Positions 42,522 to 51,564 of a DNA stretch of 64,000 bases are shown piece after piece. The position numbers and the translations under genes are program-made. Under the pieces are notes generated by a model. It was not told the origin of the DNA. It worked only from the letters and a program-made list of their open reading frames with translations, and did not search any database. Source of the DNA: Enterobacteriaceae bacterium ESL0689 (lineage in GTDB: Bacteria; Pseudomonadota; Gammaproteobacteria; Enterobacterales; Enterobacteriaceae); NCBI GenBank assembly GCA_029433525.1, contig JAQTIF010000002.1:707853-771852 (forward strand). The letters run 5' to 3'. How positions within the stretch are numbered: position 1 is the first letter of the stretch; each line of letters starts with the position of its first letter.

Positions 42522-43775
42522 ATGCTGGAAAAAATGGGCATCGCGGCGAGAGAAGCTTCTTATCAACTCGCACAACTCTCCTGTCGCGAAAAAAATCGGG
42601 TTTTGGAAAAGATTGCCGATGGTCTCGTACAACAAAGTGAAGCTATTCTCCATGCCAATGTGGATGATGTCGCACAAGCTCGTGCTAATGGCTTAAATGC
42701 GGCGCTGATCGACCGACTGACCCTCACTCCGCAACGCCTGCACGCAATAGCCAGCGATGTCCGTCAGGTTTGTCATCTTGCTGACCCGGTCGGCCAGGTG
42801 ATCGACGGTGGGCTGCTGGATAGCGGTCTGCGCATTGAGCGTCGCCGTGTCCCACTGGGCGTTGTCGGGGTGATTTATGAAGCCCGACCTAACGTCACCG
42901 TTGATGTTGCCTCGCTGTGCCTGAAAACCGGCAATGCCGCTATTTTACGTGGTGGCAAAGAGACCTCGCGCACCAATGCGGCCACCGTTAAGGTGATCCA
43001 GCAAGCATTGCAGGCGTGTGGTTTACCGGCCGCTGCCGTTCAGTCGATTGACAATCCCGATCGCGCCCTGGTCAGCGCGATGCTGAAGATGGATAAATAT
43101 ATTGATATGTTGATTCCGCGAGGTGGGGCCGGACTGCACAAGCTGTGCCGCGAGCAATCAACCATCCCGGTGATCACCGGTGGCATTGGCGTATGTCATA
43201 TCTATATTGATGAATCCGCCGATATTGCCGCTGCGCTTAATATTATCGTCAACGCGAAAGTCCAGCGCCCCAGCGCCTGTAATGCCGTTGAGACGTTGCT
43301 GATACAGCAGAATATTGCCGCAGATTTCCTGCCAGCCCTAAGCCATAAAATGGCAGAACATGGGGTAACGTTACATGCTGACGCTATCGCTTTACCGCTG
43401 TTACAAACCGCAGCCGCCAGGGTCGAAGCGGTGAAAGCCGAACAGTATGATAATGAATATCTGTCGCTGGATCTGAACGTTAAAATTGTCGCCAGCCTTG
43501 ATGAAGCTATCGCCCATATTCGCGCTCACGGCACTCAGCATTCCGATGCCATCCTGACGCGAACTTTGCGCCATGCTAACCGCTTTATCAATGAAGTGGA
43601 CTCTTCTGCAGTGTATATTAACGCCTCAACACGTTTTACTGATGGTGGTCAGTTTGGCCTCGGGGCTGAAGTGGCTGTCAGCACCCAAAAGCTACACGCC
43701 CGGGGCCCAATGGGGCTGGAGGCATTAACCACCTATAAATGGATTGCGATCGGCGACGATACCATCCGCGATTAA
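42522..43775 (+). CDS. proA: Gamma-glutamyl phosphate reductase
   Basis: Reduces gamma-glutamyl phosphate to the semialdehyde, second step of proline synthesis. 417 residues from [19 protein letters not shown], the E. coli length; ATG 42516 is in frame but only one base from AGGA, so 42522 fits better. Conserved: [63 protein letters not shown]. Directly upstream of thrW. Confidence 0.97.
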   Translation: MLEKMGIAAREASYQLAQLSCREKNRVLEKIADGLVQQSEAILHANVDDVAQARANGLNAALIDRLTLTPQRLHAIASDVRQVCHLADPVGQVIDGGLLDSGLRIERRRVPLGVVGVIYEARPNVTVDVASLCLKTGNAAILRGGKETSRTNAATVKVIQQALQACGLPAAAVQSIDNPDRALVSAMLKMDKYIDMLIPRGGAGLHKLCREQSTIPVITGGIGVCHIYIDESADIAAALNIIVNAKVQRPSACNAVETLLIQQNIAADFLPALSHKMAEHGVTLHADAIALPLLQTAAARVEAVKAEQYDNEYLSLDLNVKIVASLDEAIAHIRAHGTQHSDAILTRTLRHANRFINEVDSSAVYINASTRFTDGGQFGLGAEVAVSTQKLHARGPMGLEALTTYKWIAIGDDTIRD

Positions 43776-43885
43776 TATGCCGTGAGTGATGCAAAAGTAG
43801 CCGGTTGACGCATAAGGCCATTGACGCATCACCCACTTAGCTTTAACCTTTGCTCCGGTTCATCGCACAGGCAGAAACGCCCCAG

Positions 43886-43961
43886 GCCGATATAGCTCAG
43901 TTGGTAGAGCAGCGCATTCGTAATGCGAAGGTCGTAGGTTCGACTCCTATTATCGGCACCA
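43886..43961 (+). tRNA. thrW: tRNA-Thr (CGT anticodon)
   Basis: 76 nt, GCCGATATAGCTCAG... with anticodon arm GCGCATTCGTAATGCGA, TAGGTTCGACTCCTA T arm and encoded CCA. Downstream of proA as in E. coli and Salmonella. Its 3' half is the prophage attachment site. Confidence 0.97.
43916..43961 (+). other. Prophage attachment core (attL/attR side) in the 3' half of thrW
   Basis: The integrase gene begins (3' end) 15 bases beyond the tRNA. P22 and relatives integrate at thrW using the tRNA 3' segment starting ATTCGTAATGCG, which is intact here. The other att copy should lie beyond the right end of the window. Confidence 0.75.
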
Positions 43962-43975
43962 GTCACCATGCGGGT

Positions 43976-45139
43976 TCACGCGATATTCACCAGTTCGACA
44001 AAATCGGCTTGTGCCATATTTGTGCCATTCCCCGCCAGGAATGAATCGATCTGTTTAGCGTGTTGTGTCAGGTGGTTTGGCGCTAAATGCGCGTAACGTT
44101 GTACCATTTCAATACTTTCCCAGCCGCCCATTTCCTGTAGCGCACTGAGTGGCACGCCGGACTGTACAAGCCAGCTTGCCCAGGTGTGTCTCAGGTCATG
44201 GAAGCGGAAATTTTCTATTCCTGCTCGTTTTAACGCAGCCCGCCACGCTGTGTTAGCGTCAGTCCGCATTTTGCGTACCGCCTTTGTTCTCGTTCCATCC
44301 GGGCGAACGGATGATTCAGTGTGAACAAAGACCCATTGATTGTGCTTTCCCAGTTGTCCGCGTAGTACACGGCAGGCTGAGTCATTCAGGGCGACCCCAA
44401 TCGCCCGCCCTGCCTTTGCCTCCTCAGGGTGAATCCACGCGACTTTCCTTTGCATATCAATTTGTGACCACTCCAGATCGATAATATTCGACCGACGCAA
44501 TCCTGTAGCCAGTGCAAAAATAACAACCGGCTTCATATGATCGGGGAGTTCCCTGATAAGATTCGCAGCTTCCTCTTTAGTTAGCCAGCGAATGCGTTTG
44601 TTTTTCGGTACCGGGCATTTGATGTTCGGCGCTTTGGCTATCCAACGCCATTCGTTGGCCGCACGTCGTAACAACGCCCGGATAAACGCAAGGTGTGTCG
44701 CCTTTGTTGCCATTGATGCAGGTTTGTCCTTAAATTCAGGGACAGATTTACCTCTTCGCAACAGGCTGTCTCTTTTCGCCTCCCAGTTCATTCTGTGCCT
44801 CCTGTTTACCATTGAACTCATCGCCGACAAAACCTTGTCTTCTGTGATTGATGATAAATCCACCCCCTTGAAATGCATCCTCCAGAATCCAATTCGACTT
44901 TTGTCATCATCCAGGCTTTTCTTGTGCTGTTTTTCGTTAAGCCAGCGGACACACGCCTCATCGAACGTTCGCGGCTTAAAGTCCCCCATTTTGTCAACCC
45001 GCCACGCCTCAGCTTTTAGCTGATCGTGGAGTTCCTGCGCCTGCCTTTTGTCCGTTGTCCCAAGAGACCGTCTAATTCTGTCTCCACCAGGCGTAACGAA
45101 GTCACAGTGCCACGTACCGGCACGTTGTTTGATTGACAT
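43976..45139 (-). CDS. int: Phage tyrosine integrase (thrW-type)
   Basis: 387 residues. Catalytic pattern of tyrosine recombinases: Arg in [11 protein letters not shown], HxxR in [11 protein letters not shown], and Tyr in [11 protein letters not shown]-terminal arm-binding domain ([21 protein letters not shown]) and core-binding domain precede. Adjacent to thrW, and overlapping xis in the P22-like arrangement. Confidence 0.95.
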   Translation of the reverse strand: MSIKQRAGTWHCDFVTPGGDRIRRSLGTTDKRQAQELHDQLKAEAWRVDKMGDFKPRTFDEACVRWLNEKQHKKSLDDDKSRIGFWRMHFKGVDLSSITEDKVLSAMSSMVNRRHRMNWEAKRDSLLRRGKSVPEFKDKPASMATKATHLAFIRALLRRAANEWRWIAKAPNIKCPVPKNKRIRWLTKEEAANLIRELPDHMKPVVIFALATGLRRSNIIDLEWSQIDMQRKVAWIHPEEAKAGRAIGVALNDSACRVLRGQLGKHNQWVFVHTESSVRPDGTRTKAVRKMRTDANTAWRAALKRAGIENFRFHDLRHTWASWLVQSGVPLSALQEMGGWESIEMVQRYAHLAPNHLTQHAKQIDSFLAGNGTNMAQADFVELVNIA

Positions 45140-45363
45140 GCTTTATCCTCCTGCACATCAACCGCATTCACGGGTTGATTGTTGATCGTGTTCTTTACTG
45201 CCGCAATACAATCTGTTTTGCAGATCAAGTATGGGCTCTTTTTCTTGTGTGGATTTACTCTGGTAGCTGCAAGGCGACCTGATTTTATCCACTGGGCAAC
45301 CGTGCCCTTGTCAATCTTAAGGAAGTTTGCAGCTTCCTCTCTGGTTAATACTTCTTCTTCCAT
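45016..45363 (-). CDS. xis: Excisionase (P22 Xis-like)
   Basis: 115 residues with an N-terminal MerR/HTH_17-like DNA-binding motif ([30 protein letters not shown]) and a C-terminal tail [13 protein letters not shown]. Length, position and the 124-base overlap into int match P22-type xis-int pairs. Directs excision of the prophage with Int. Confidence 0.8.
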   Translation of the reverse strand: MEEEVLTREEAANFLKIDKGTVAQWIKSGRLAATRVNPHKKKSPYLICKTDCIAAVKNTINNQPVNAVDVQEDKACQSNNVPVRGTVTSLRLVETELDGLLGQRTKGRRRNSTIS

Positions 45364-45430
45364 TAAATATCCTTACGCAATCTATTTAATGTGTTAGTGT
45401 TTTATTGTATTTATAATTGAACAAAGCCAA

Positions 45431-45670
45431 TTATAGTTTTGCTGTATCTGTCGTTGATGCGTTATCGCTCTGGATTAATTTGTTTCCCGCGATTGCCTCT
45501 TTCCGCGCTTGTTTCCACACCTGCCAGCCTACCAGCATATCCCAGGCTAAATACTCGCCGTCGCCGTTTTTAGAGCGACATCTGTCTATCAGATTGCCGA
45601 AACGGTTTTTAATGAATTTTTCGTAAGCTTCTCTTTCTTTATTTTCATGCCACTGGTTATTTTTTCCCAT
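45431..45670 (-). CDS. Hypothetical phage protein, 79 aa
   Basis: Hydrophilic, no family recognised; GEYLAWDMLVGWQVWKQARKEA is the only ordered-looking segment, common in small early-left lambdoid proteins. Transcribed leftward from pL with its neighbours. Confidence 0.65.
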   Translation of the reverse strand: MGKNNQWHENKEREAYEKFIKNRFGNLIDRCRSKNGDGEYLAWDMLVGWQVWKQARKEAIAGNKLIQSDNASTTDTAKL

Positions 45671-45688
45671 AATATTCGTCTCAGCTTG

Positions 45689-46165
45689 TTAGTTTTTTAC
45701 AAAAATAATCCAGTGCGTTTTGTCGTTTTTGCCTGTTCGTTGGGTGATAACAGGTTTCTCGTCAGTCAGCGCGAGAATCTGGCTCACAGGGATTTGCGTT
45801 TCGTTCCACTTAAAAATCAGCACACCCTGTGGACGCAGAACGCGAAACGCTTCTTTAAATCCAGCCCGTAAATCGTCGCGCCATGTATCTTTATTCAAGC
45901 GACCATATTTCTTCCCCATCCATGCGTTATCACCAACCCGTACAAGATGAGGCGGGTCAAATACGACAACCGGAAAACTGGCATTAGCAAACGGCAGCGA
46001 TTTAAAATCTGCGATAATATCAGGGCTGATTACCAGTTTTCGCCCGTCGCAGAGAGTGTACTGCTCTGCTCGAATATCGCTGAATATTGCCCGCGAGTCG
46101 TTTTTATCATGCCAAAACATGCGGGAGCCACAGCATACGTCTAAAATTACAGGTGCATCAGTCAT
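45689..46165 (-). CDS. Phage SAM-dependent methyltransferase-like protein
   Basis: 158 residues from MTDAPVILDVCCGSRMFWH (46165). Motif I is DVCCGSRMF and motif IV is FDPPHLVR, followed by FRVLRPQGVLIFKWNE. This small class I methyltransferase family is common in early regions of lambdoid phages; substrate unknown (DPPH resembles N-methylating enzymes of DNA or RNA). Start at 46165 rather than 46198 because conservation begins there; it overlaps the preceding gene by eight bases. Confidence 0.8.
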   Translation of the reverse strand: MTDAPVILDVCCGSRMFWHDKNDSRAIFSDIRAEQYTLCDGRKLVISPDIIADFKSLPFANASFPVVVFDPPHLVRVGDNAWMGKKYGRLNKDTWRDDLRAGFKEAFRVLRPQGVLIFKWNETQIPVSQILALTDEKPVITQRTGKNDKTHWIIFVKN

Positions 46166-46502
46166 CCCATGTCTCCAGCTCATCATGTATTGCGGCATCT
46201 ATTTCTTCGGTTGTTGCATTTTTATTGAGATATTCTCTTGCTTCTCTTAAATATATCTCTCTGTTTTTATCTAAATAATTACTAAATTCTGGAGACCATT
46301 TTAAAACAGAACCATAAAAATCAAGTTTTGCTTTATTTTCTGCTAAATCTTCAGTCATGATAGTTGCAGTCGTTAGTGCGTATTCTTTGATATATCCGCG
46401 CAAATCCCTTTTACACCAGTACGGATTTTTAGCGGAATCACACAGAGGCTTAAATTCAACCTGCCAGCGCCTGATACAGCGTGCGGTTAGTGACTTTCTC
46501 AT
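46158..46502 (-). CDS. Hypothetical phage protein, 114 aa
   Basis: No family recognised. N-terminus basic (MRKSLTARCIRRWQVEFKPLC), C-terminus acidic. Four-base overlap with the upstream small membrane gene and eight with the downstream methyltransferase, so part of the tightly packed leftward operon. Confidence 0.6.
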   Translation of the reverse strand: MRKSLTARCIRRWQVEFKPLCDSAKNPYWCKRDLRGYIKEYALTTATIMTEDLAENKAKLDFYGSVLKWSPEFSNYLDKNREIYLREAREYLNKNATTEEIDAAIHDELETWDD

Positions 46503-46708
46503 TCCGCACCTCTCCTGTTAAGACATCCCTCTTCACGTTCTTTGATATAAGCAATACCTCTGCAAATAAAATAACAAACAAAACTACCCGCCGCTATTAT
46601 CGCACTACCTACAATTAATATTGTGCTGCCCATAGTTATTGCGGATAATATAACAATAACTAAAATAACCGCTATTGCACTTACGATAAAATCACTGATG
46701 GTTTCCAT
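46499..46708 (-). CDS. Small phage membrane protein, 69 aa
   Basis: Two membrane segments (FIVSAIAVILVIVILSAITMG and ILIVGSAIIAAGSFVCYFIC) and a charged tail. No family recognised; small membrane proteins in this region can act in superinfection exclusion, but nothing here proves it. One base separates it from the exonuclease gene. Confidence 0.6.
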   Translation of the reverse strand: METISDFIVSAIAVILVIVILSAITMGSTILIVGSAIIAAGSFVCYFICRGIAYIKEREEGCLNRRGAE

Positions 46709-46709
46709 T

Positions 46710-47339
46710 TTATTTCACCATGCGTTTATGTTGTTTGATTTCGTTAATTTCTTTTTCAAGTTCCATAAGAAATTTTGTTACTTCACTCTCAATTTCTTTC
46801 CCTAATTCATCATCGAAATAAATTTTCTTTTTGAAATAAGATAAATCAGGGGGGAGGCGATCATCATAACTGACAAAATCACACCATTTGCGCCCCGTAC
46901 ACATCATTTGTCCATGCATCTGCAATAAATACTGCCGTTTTGGCTCTTCTGTTTTCAGTGTTTGCAGGTGCGTCCAGGTGTTGGGGCACTTTATTTCAAT
47001 CAGGCCGTCATCATTAACCAGCCCATCAGGGCTTGCACCGAATCCAGCTATAACAGGGTGGTCAATAAGGCCGACTTCAGTTATTACAGCGTCAAACTCA
47101 TTGAGCGAATACAGTTCACGCGCTACAGGCTCTAATTCAGTGCCACGTTGCATTGCGGCATTTGAATAACTCTCCTCGCGTTTTCCTGTCAGTCGCTGGC
47201 AAATTAGTTCCGCCATATAATTCTGTCGACTGGCTGAATAACCAGATTTTGTTTTTGCCATAATATCGCCAAGACGGCTTGCGGTAACTTTGCCGCAGCG
47301 TGCGGCGAACCATTCAGGTGTTCTCTGGTGCTGTTCCAT
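46710..47339 (-). CDS. Phage exonuclease (YqaJ/lambda Exo type)
   Basis: 5'-3' double-strand exonuclease partner of Bet in recombination. 209 residues; YqaJ signatures RTPEWFAARCGKVTASRLGDIM, RGTELEPVARELY, GFGASPDGLV...IEIKCP (catalytic Asp and Glu-x-Lys) and QYLLQMHGQMMCTG. Its start overlaps the bet stop by one base. Confidence 0.93.
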   Translation of the reverse strand: MEQHQRTPEWFAARCGKVTASRLGDIMAKTKSGYSASRQNYMAELICQRLTGKREESYSNAAMQRGTELEPVARELYSLNEFDAVITEVGLIDHPVIAGFGASPDGLVNDDGLIEIKCPNTWTHLQTLKTEEPKRQYLLQMHGQMMCTGRKWCDFVSYDDRLPPDLSYFKKKIYFDDELGKEIESEVTKFLMELEKEINEIKQHKRMVK

Positions 47340-48085
47340 TATTCTTTCTCCTGATTTTGAGTATTAACCGGAGCGGCGTTATCAATCGCCAGACTTATTT
47401 CATACATTCTGCGCTTTTCAGCCATGCCAAGAATTTGCTTTTCTTCATTACTTAACGCGACCCAAAACTCCTGAAATTTTACGGCACCAAGTCTGGCGGC
47501 AGATTCGCCCTGTGCTATAAGTGCCGGGCGGCGTTCGTCTGATTCGTGCCCTGCATGAACTTCAGCAGTTGTCCCCTCAATAACCCGCTCCGCCTCGTCC
47601 TGGTCAAAAATACCCGCAAATCCAAACGCCAGGCGTGCGCACTGAATCAGTGTTTTGTGGCGCAACATCCGGGTCGGGTGTGATTGCCAGGGCTGGGTAT
47701 TCCTTTTACACTCGCCCATATATTCAGTAACGATAGTCGGGTGTTTACGGTCTTTCCGGTAAATTTTGCAGGTGCACGCGCCCTCGTCTTTATCGTAGGC
47801 AAACTCCATTCCGTCAAATTGCGGGTGTTCGTTAATAATTCGTGCCCAGCCGTCCACGCCCACTACCGGAACAATCCCGCCTTTATCGGGGAACGCATAT
47901 ATTTCTTTAGTCCAGGGGTTTAGCCCGTACTGATTAGCAACAATTAATAGCGCTGTGAATTGTTCGTCTGTAACGTTGCCGCCTTTAAATGCTGTATTTT
48001 TTAATGTGTTCATTAAATCTGTCCCGGCATCCATGCCAAGACGTGTAGCCAGCTTACCCGCCATTGTTAAAAGTGCTGTGCTCAT
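47339..48085 (-). CDS. bet: Phage recombination protein Bet (RecT family)
   Basis: Single-strand annealing protein. 248 residues; typical segments FTALLIVANQYGLNPWTKEIYAFPDKGGIVPVVGVDGW, EYMGECKRNTQPW and HPTRMLRHKTLIQCARLAFGFAGIFDQDEAERV. Forms a two-gene recombination module with the exonuclease. Confidence 0.95.
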   Translation of the reverse strand: MSTALLTMAGKLATRLGMDAGTDLMNTLKNTAFKGGNVTDEQFTALLIVANQYGLNPWTKEIYAFPDKGGIVPVVGVDGWARIINEHPQFDGMEFAYDKDEGACTCKIYRKDRKHPTIVTEYMGECKRNTQPWQSHPTRMLRHKTLIQCARLAFGFAGIFDQDEAERVIEGTTAEVHAGHESDERRPALIAQGESAARLGAVKFQEFWVALSNEEKQILGMAEKRRMYEISLAIDNAAPVNTQNQEKE

Positions 48086-48087
48086 AA

Positions 48088-48387
48088 TTATTTTCCTTCA
48101 ATGTTAATATTCACATGCCGACGAGCAATTGCTTCACTCATATAAACGATAAATTCCGATAATTTTTCCTGAAAATCACAATCATCATTAAAAGATTCAG
48201 AAATGGCTTTTATATTCTCTAAGTGTGACTTGAGTTTTTCTTTTACCATAGATTCAAAATGACATGGCTTTAGTATGTTTTCTAATTCCTGTGCTAATTT
48301 TGATACTGAATCATCATAATCAATGCGCGAATAATATCTATCCCATGCGGCATCTTCTGCTCTGTCATAATTAATATATGAGTTCAT
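48088..48387 (-). CDS. Hypothetical phage protein, 99 aa
   Basis: Acidic and helical, no family recognised. Two bases upstream of bet; by position it may be an accessory of the recombination module (where lambda has gam), but it shows no obvious Gam sequence. Confidence 0.6.
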   Translation of the reverse strand: MNSYINYDRAEDAAWDRYYSRIDYDDSVSKLAQELENILKPCHFESMVKEKLKSHLENIKAISESFNDDCDFQEKLSEFIVYMSEAIARRHVNINIEGK

Positions 48388-48463
48388 ATTAATTAAACCT
48401 TATTTTTAAGATGATAAATAACCTGCCTGTAATAGCATGAAAATTACAATGCAGATTTGAAAA

Positions 48464-48667
48464 TCAGTTAATAACAGGTTCGCCGTGAGAATTAATGTAA
48501 ACCTCTACAAAACAATCAGTAATTCGTTTTGTTTCTGTCAGGTTAAATAAATATAGTTTTCCGTTTTTATTTGCTGAAGCGCGATATGTTTTCCCGTCAT
48601 GCGCTATTAACATTCCAGGCTTAACGCAGCTTCTGATAACTGTTTGTGTATTATGCGGCTGTGTCAT
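48464..48667 (-). CDS. Hypothetical phage protein, 67 aa
   Basis: Small protein with VKPGMLIAHDGKTYRASANKNGKLYLFNL, which looks like a compact beta-barrel. One-base overlap with the start-proximal repeat-protein gene. Function unknown. Confidence 0.6.
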   Translation of the reverse strand: MTQPHNTQTVIRSCVKPGMLIAHDGKTYRASANKNGKLYLFNLTETKRITDCFVEVYINSHGEPVIN

Positions 48668-49602
48668 TATTCAGCCTCCACAAAATTGCCGTTCTCGTCC
48701 AGACGATACCAGGTATCCGGTTTAATATCGTTTTCGCCTACCAGACTGGCACGAACGTGAATTAAATTTCCGTCGTTATCACGATAACAGAGGATAATAG
48801 CACTACCACAGGAAGCCCTGGCCTTGCCGTCAATGCCAAATGAGGCTGCTATTGACTGCGATCCGGTGACCTCTGCCGCTGACTGGTAGCCGGTATTAGT
48901 GGCTGCTGACCGGTTGCCGGTATTGGTGGCCGCTGACTGGTCACCGGTATTAGTGGCTGCTGACCGGTTGCCGGTATTAGTGGCCGCTGACTGGTAGCCG
49001 GTATTGGTGGCCGCTGACTGGTCACCGGTATTAGTGGCTGCTGACCGGTTGCCGGTATTGGTGGCCGCTGACTGGTCACCGGTATTAGTGGCTGCTGACC
49101 GGTTGCCGGTATTGGTGGCCGCTGACTGGTCACCGGTATTAGTGGCTGCTGACCGGTTGCCGGTATTAGTGGCCGCTGACTGGTAGCCGGTATTGGTGGC
49201 CGCTGACTGGTCACCGGTATTAGTGGCTGCTGACCGGTTGCCATTCATGATCTTTTGTTCACGGGATTTATCAATTTTATTCCAAATCCACTCAATCCCA
49301 CGTTGAATAAATTCTGGTAGTGTTAATTCAGCAGTAATAGTAATACTGGCACTGGCTATTTTAGTGTCACCGCGATCTGATTCGCGATCAATATCGCCAG
49401 AATTTATTACCTCTGCGTAACGGCTAATTGCAGGAGGATAATAATTAAAAACATCAAACGGCGATTCGCATGAATGAAATCCGGAGTTGCAAACCTCAAC
49501 ATTTCCCTCATGGTGATATGTTTTGCCAATTTCAAACTGGAAATCTCTACAAGTCAGATCTTTATTAAAACCTTTGTAAGTGACAATATTTTCATGATCC
49601 AT
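48667..49602 (-). CDS. Phage protein with 9-residue tandem repeats (DUF7666-like N-terminus)
   Basis: 311 residues. The N-terminal 105 residues (YKGFNKDLTCRDFQFEIGKTY, CNSGFHSCESPFDVFNYY) resemble the DUF7666 domain of phage early proteins. Then come 13 near-perfect 9-residue repeats of pattern [DNY]-[QR]-SAATNTG and two decayed ones (YQSAAEVTG, SQSIAASFG). A short C-terminal domain follows (CGSAIILCYRDNDGNLIHVRAS). The repeats probably form a beta-solenoid. Function unknown. Confidence 0.75.
   Translation of the reverse strand: MDHENIVTYKGFNKDLTCRDFQFEIGKTYHHEGNVEVCNSGFHSCESPFDVFNYYPPAISRYAEVINSGDIDRESDRGDTKIASASITITAELTLPEFIQRGIEWIWNKIDKSREQKIMNGNRSAATNTGDQSAATNTGYQSAATNTGNRSAATNTGDQSAATNTGNRSAATNTGDQSAATNTGNRSAATNTGDQSAATNTGYQSAATNTGNRSAATNTGDQSAATNTGNRSAATNTGYQSAAEVTGSQSIAASFGIDGKARASCGSAIILCYRDNDGNLIHVRASLVGENDIKPDTWYRLDENGNFVEAE
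48867..49247. repeat. 27-bp tandem repeat tract
   Basis: About 13 perfect or near-perfect 27-bp units encoding SAATNTG repeats, with units alternating in type (NR, DQ, YQ). The near-identity at DNA level indicates recent expansion, and copy number is likely variable. Open frames on both strands across it are a by-product of the repeat. Confidence 0.9.
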
Positions 49603-49664
49603 AATAATTGCCTTAGTTTAATAAATGAAAGATTTAAAAAGGGCGGCTATCCGGCAGAACATTA

Positions 49665-49829
49665 TCATCTTCCTCCTGTATATTGGTTGAAGATCCGGTA
49701 GCCGCCAAACTCACCCTCTACACACAACGGAAGTTCGTCACCATCGCAGTAATATTCGTAGCCGCGTCGATTAAATAGAAAAATCAAAGCATCAATTGGA
49801 GTATTAGCGTAAGAGCAATCCATTTTCAT
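49665..49829 (-). CDS. Small phage protein, 54 aa
   Basis: ATG 49829 (second Met two codons later) gives MKMDCSYANTPIDALIF...YYCDGDELPLCVEGEFGGYR, preceded by AGAGGG. No family recognised. A further AGGAGGA and short frame follow. Codon pattern and tight spacing fit the leftward early operon. Confidence 0.5.
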   Translation of the reverse strand: MKMDCSYANTPIDALIFLFNRRGYEYYCDGDELPLCVEGEFGGYRIFNQYTGGR

Positions 49830-49841
49830 CCCTCTATTTTG

Positions 49842-49925
49842 TTATGCACTAAACAGAACCTTGTTTTCATTTCCATCGACACCCCAGTCAACGGCATCGT
49901 TTATTGCTCGATTATCTGTTGTCAT
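49842..49925 (-). CDS. Small phage protein, 27 aa
   Basis: ATG 49925 preceded at good distance by AGGAGA; reads MTTDNRAINDAVDWGVDGNE... to TAA 49842. It is the first frame after pL. Its ribosome site is the main support; function unknown. Confidence 0.4.
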   Translation of the reverse strand: MTTDNRAINDAVDWGVDGNENKVLFSA

Positions 49926-50046
49926 TACAGGTCTCCTGTTGTGCCGTGTTTCTCGCGATTCACCCGGTGTTTCATACGCTCGCCGGTAGCTACTTCGTGG
50001 GCTTTCCTTGCCTTATCGCGTTTTAATGCGTTGTTTGGATGAGCTT

Positions 50047-50088
50047 ATTAAAAACCATAGTTGTTTTAATGTCAACAACAATAGTTGT
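50047..50088 (-). promoter_or_regulatory. Phage early left promoter pL with two operators
   Basis: On the minus strand TTGACA (50075-50070), 17-base spacer, TTTAAT (50052-50047). Operators AAAAC-CATA-GTTGT (50051-50064) and ACAAC-AATA-GTTGT (50075-50088) have the same 14-base design as the three at the cI-cro region. Confidence 0.85.
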
Positions 50089-50500
50089 TATTTAAGTGGG
50101 ATTAGTTTTATTTGGTTGTTTTAAAACGGAATTTATTTTTGTTTTTGAGAGTGCTATGTTTGAAAAAATATCAAGAATGAGTCGCGTGCTGGATTTGGAA
50201 ATGGTCAACATGATGGCTCATGTAACTGGGGGGCCTCATGATGGAATTGTCGCTAGCAGCGCAGCAAGCCATCATCGACACGTTGGAGTAATGCCACAAA
50301 GAAGCCGGGAACGTGATCGGGACGATGGTTAACAGAGATGTTGCGGATTGTGGGGATCTGCTATTTTTATTTCCTGCATCTAGATGCGTATAAAGTCTCT
50401 TGTCACAGACTTACTAAAACGTCTCATCAAGCCACTGAGAAGCCACCACTTTACCGACAATTAGACCTATTCAATGACATTTTCACATTCTCGGTCAGCG
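50089..50500. other. Gap between pL and cI
   Basis: About 400 bases where lambda has rexAB. Short frames exist (for example MMELSLAAQQAIIDTLE at about 50238) but none is supported; they look like gene remnants. No RNA gene recognised. Confidence 0.35.
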
Positions 50501-51193
50501 CTAAAGCTTGTTGTAAGCAATCGACTCATGAATTAGGGCTTTCCCCATGATATAGAGCTGGTCCTGGTTTTCTTCAGTAACATACCAGTCTTTGTATGCC
50601 GGGTTATCTGAAAGCACGGCTAACTGGAGCCCCTGCATTTGCAGACGCTTGACATGAAAGTGCTGCCCAAAGACAAATGCGTATACTCCGTCAACCTTGA
50701 AACTTCTCACTGATACATCAAAGAAGAGGCGATCACCAGACTGAATTGTTGGGCACATGCTGTCACCGTCTACAGTCATTACCTTCACATCGTGCTGAGA
50801 GCGATTACCGAAGAGGGAGCGCGCGTGCTCAGTTGTAAACTCAATAGCATGCAGAACTTCTACAAAATCAGAAATCATAAATGAGCCTGGTCCCGCACTA
50901 ACAGCCAGGTCGAGAACATCGACACGGAATATGTCTGAAACTGCTTGAGCTGATAAAGCGAATTCTGGCTGCTTTCCCTCATTATGCATTTCTCCCTTTC
51001 CAGAGCTAAGCCAATCAGGCATAACTCTGAGCGCATTAGCTATTTCCACAAGCTTGGTGGTTTGGTTCGCCTTGCCTGTTTCAATTTTCTGAATAGCTGC
51101 CTGGCTAACTCCAATCATATCCCCGAGTGCCTTTTGTGTTAGGCCCCGCGTAGTGCGTGCTTCTTTGAGTCTTTCAGCGAGTGTCGTTTTCAT
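50501..51193 (-). CDS. cI: CI-like phage repressor (XRE HTH plus S24 peptidase)
   Basis: Maintains lysogeny. 230 residues; HTH TQKALGDMIGVSQAAIQKIETGKA at 19-42, C-terminal LexA-like domain with Ala-Gly cleavage site (SAGPGSF), Ser nucleophile in GDSMCPTI and Lys in FHVKRLQ. Expected to self-cleave with RecA after DNA damage. Divergent from cro with three operators between. Confidence 0.95.
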   Translation of the reverse strand: MKTTLAERLKEARTTRGLTQKALGDMIGVSQAAIQKIETGKANQTTKLVEIANALRVMPDWLSSGKGEMHNEGKQPEFALSAQAVSDIFRVDVLDLAVSAGPGSFMISDFVEVLHAIEFTTEHARSLFGNRSQHDVKVMTVDGDSMCPTIQSGDRLFFDVSVRSFKVDGVYAFVFGQHFHVKRLQMQGLQLAVLSDNPAYKDWYVTEENQDQLYIMGKALIHESIAYNKL

Positions 51194-51205
51194 AAGATCA
51201 AATGT

Positions 51206-51271
51206 ACAACCGTGGTTTTAATTCAGCAAACGAAAATGGTTGTTGACTAAATACAACCATAGTTTTATTAT
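51206..51271 (+). promoter_or_regulatory. Right operator region (three operators) and PR promoter
   Basis: Operators ACAAC-CGTG-GTTTT (51206), ACGAA-AATG-GTTGT (51230) and ACAAC-CATA-GTTTT (51253) are spaced 24 and 23 bases. PR is TTGACT (51243-51248), 17 bases, TATTAT (51266-51271), overlapped by the operator nearest cro. A classic lambdoid switch. Confidence 0.88.
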
Positions 51272-51298
51272 CCATTCTTATTCACTACGGAGGTTGTT

Positions 51299-51532
51299 AT
51301 GAACCTAACTATTAAAACCGCTATCACCATCGTCGGGTCTCAAAAAGCCCTTGGTGACGCATGCGCAGTGTCGCAGCAGGCGGTTTACAAGTGGCTACAC
51401 AACAAAGCAAAGGTTTCTCCGGAGCATGTGAACTGCATCGTGAAAGCAACTGGTGGTGAAATTCAGGCTTATCAGATTCGCCCAGATTTACCGACGCTGT
51501 TCCCGTCACCGGACGACAGCAACGCCGCCTGA
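51299..51532 (+). CDS. cro: Cro-like repressor (YdaS/Cro family)
   Basis: 77 residues; HTH in GSQKALGDACAVSQQAVYKWLHNKAKVSPEHV. First gene from PR, divergent from cI, as expected for Cro. ATG 51299 follows GGAGG. Confidence 0.88.
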   Translation: MNLTIKTAITIVGSQKALGDACAVSQQAVYKWLHNKAKVSPEHVNCIVKATGGEIQAYQIRPDLPTLFPSPDDSNAA

Positions 51533-51564
51533 CAGGCGTCCTAACACAAGAGGAAGTATCACAA

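Noticed and set aside
48849..49244. Open frames on the other frames and strand across the 27-bp repeats
   Set aside because: They arise because a 27-bp repeat keeps every frame open; only the minus-strand frame at 48667-49602 has flanking domains and a start.
50096..50332. 78-codon frame between pL and cI
   Set aside because: Weak start context and no family; looks like remnants of phage genes.
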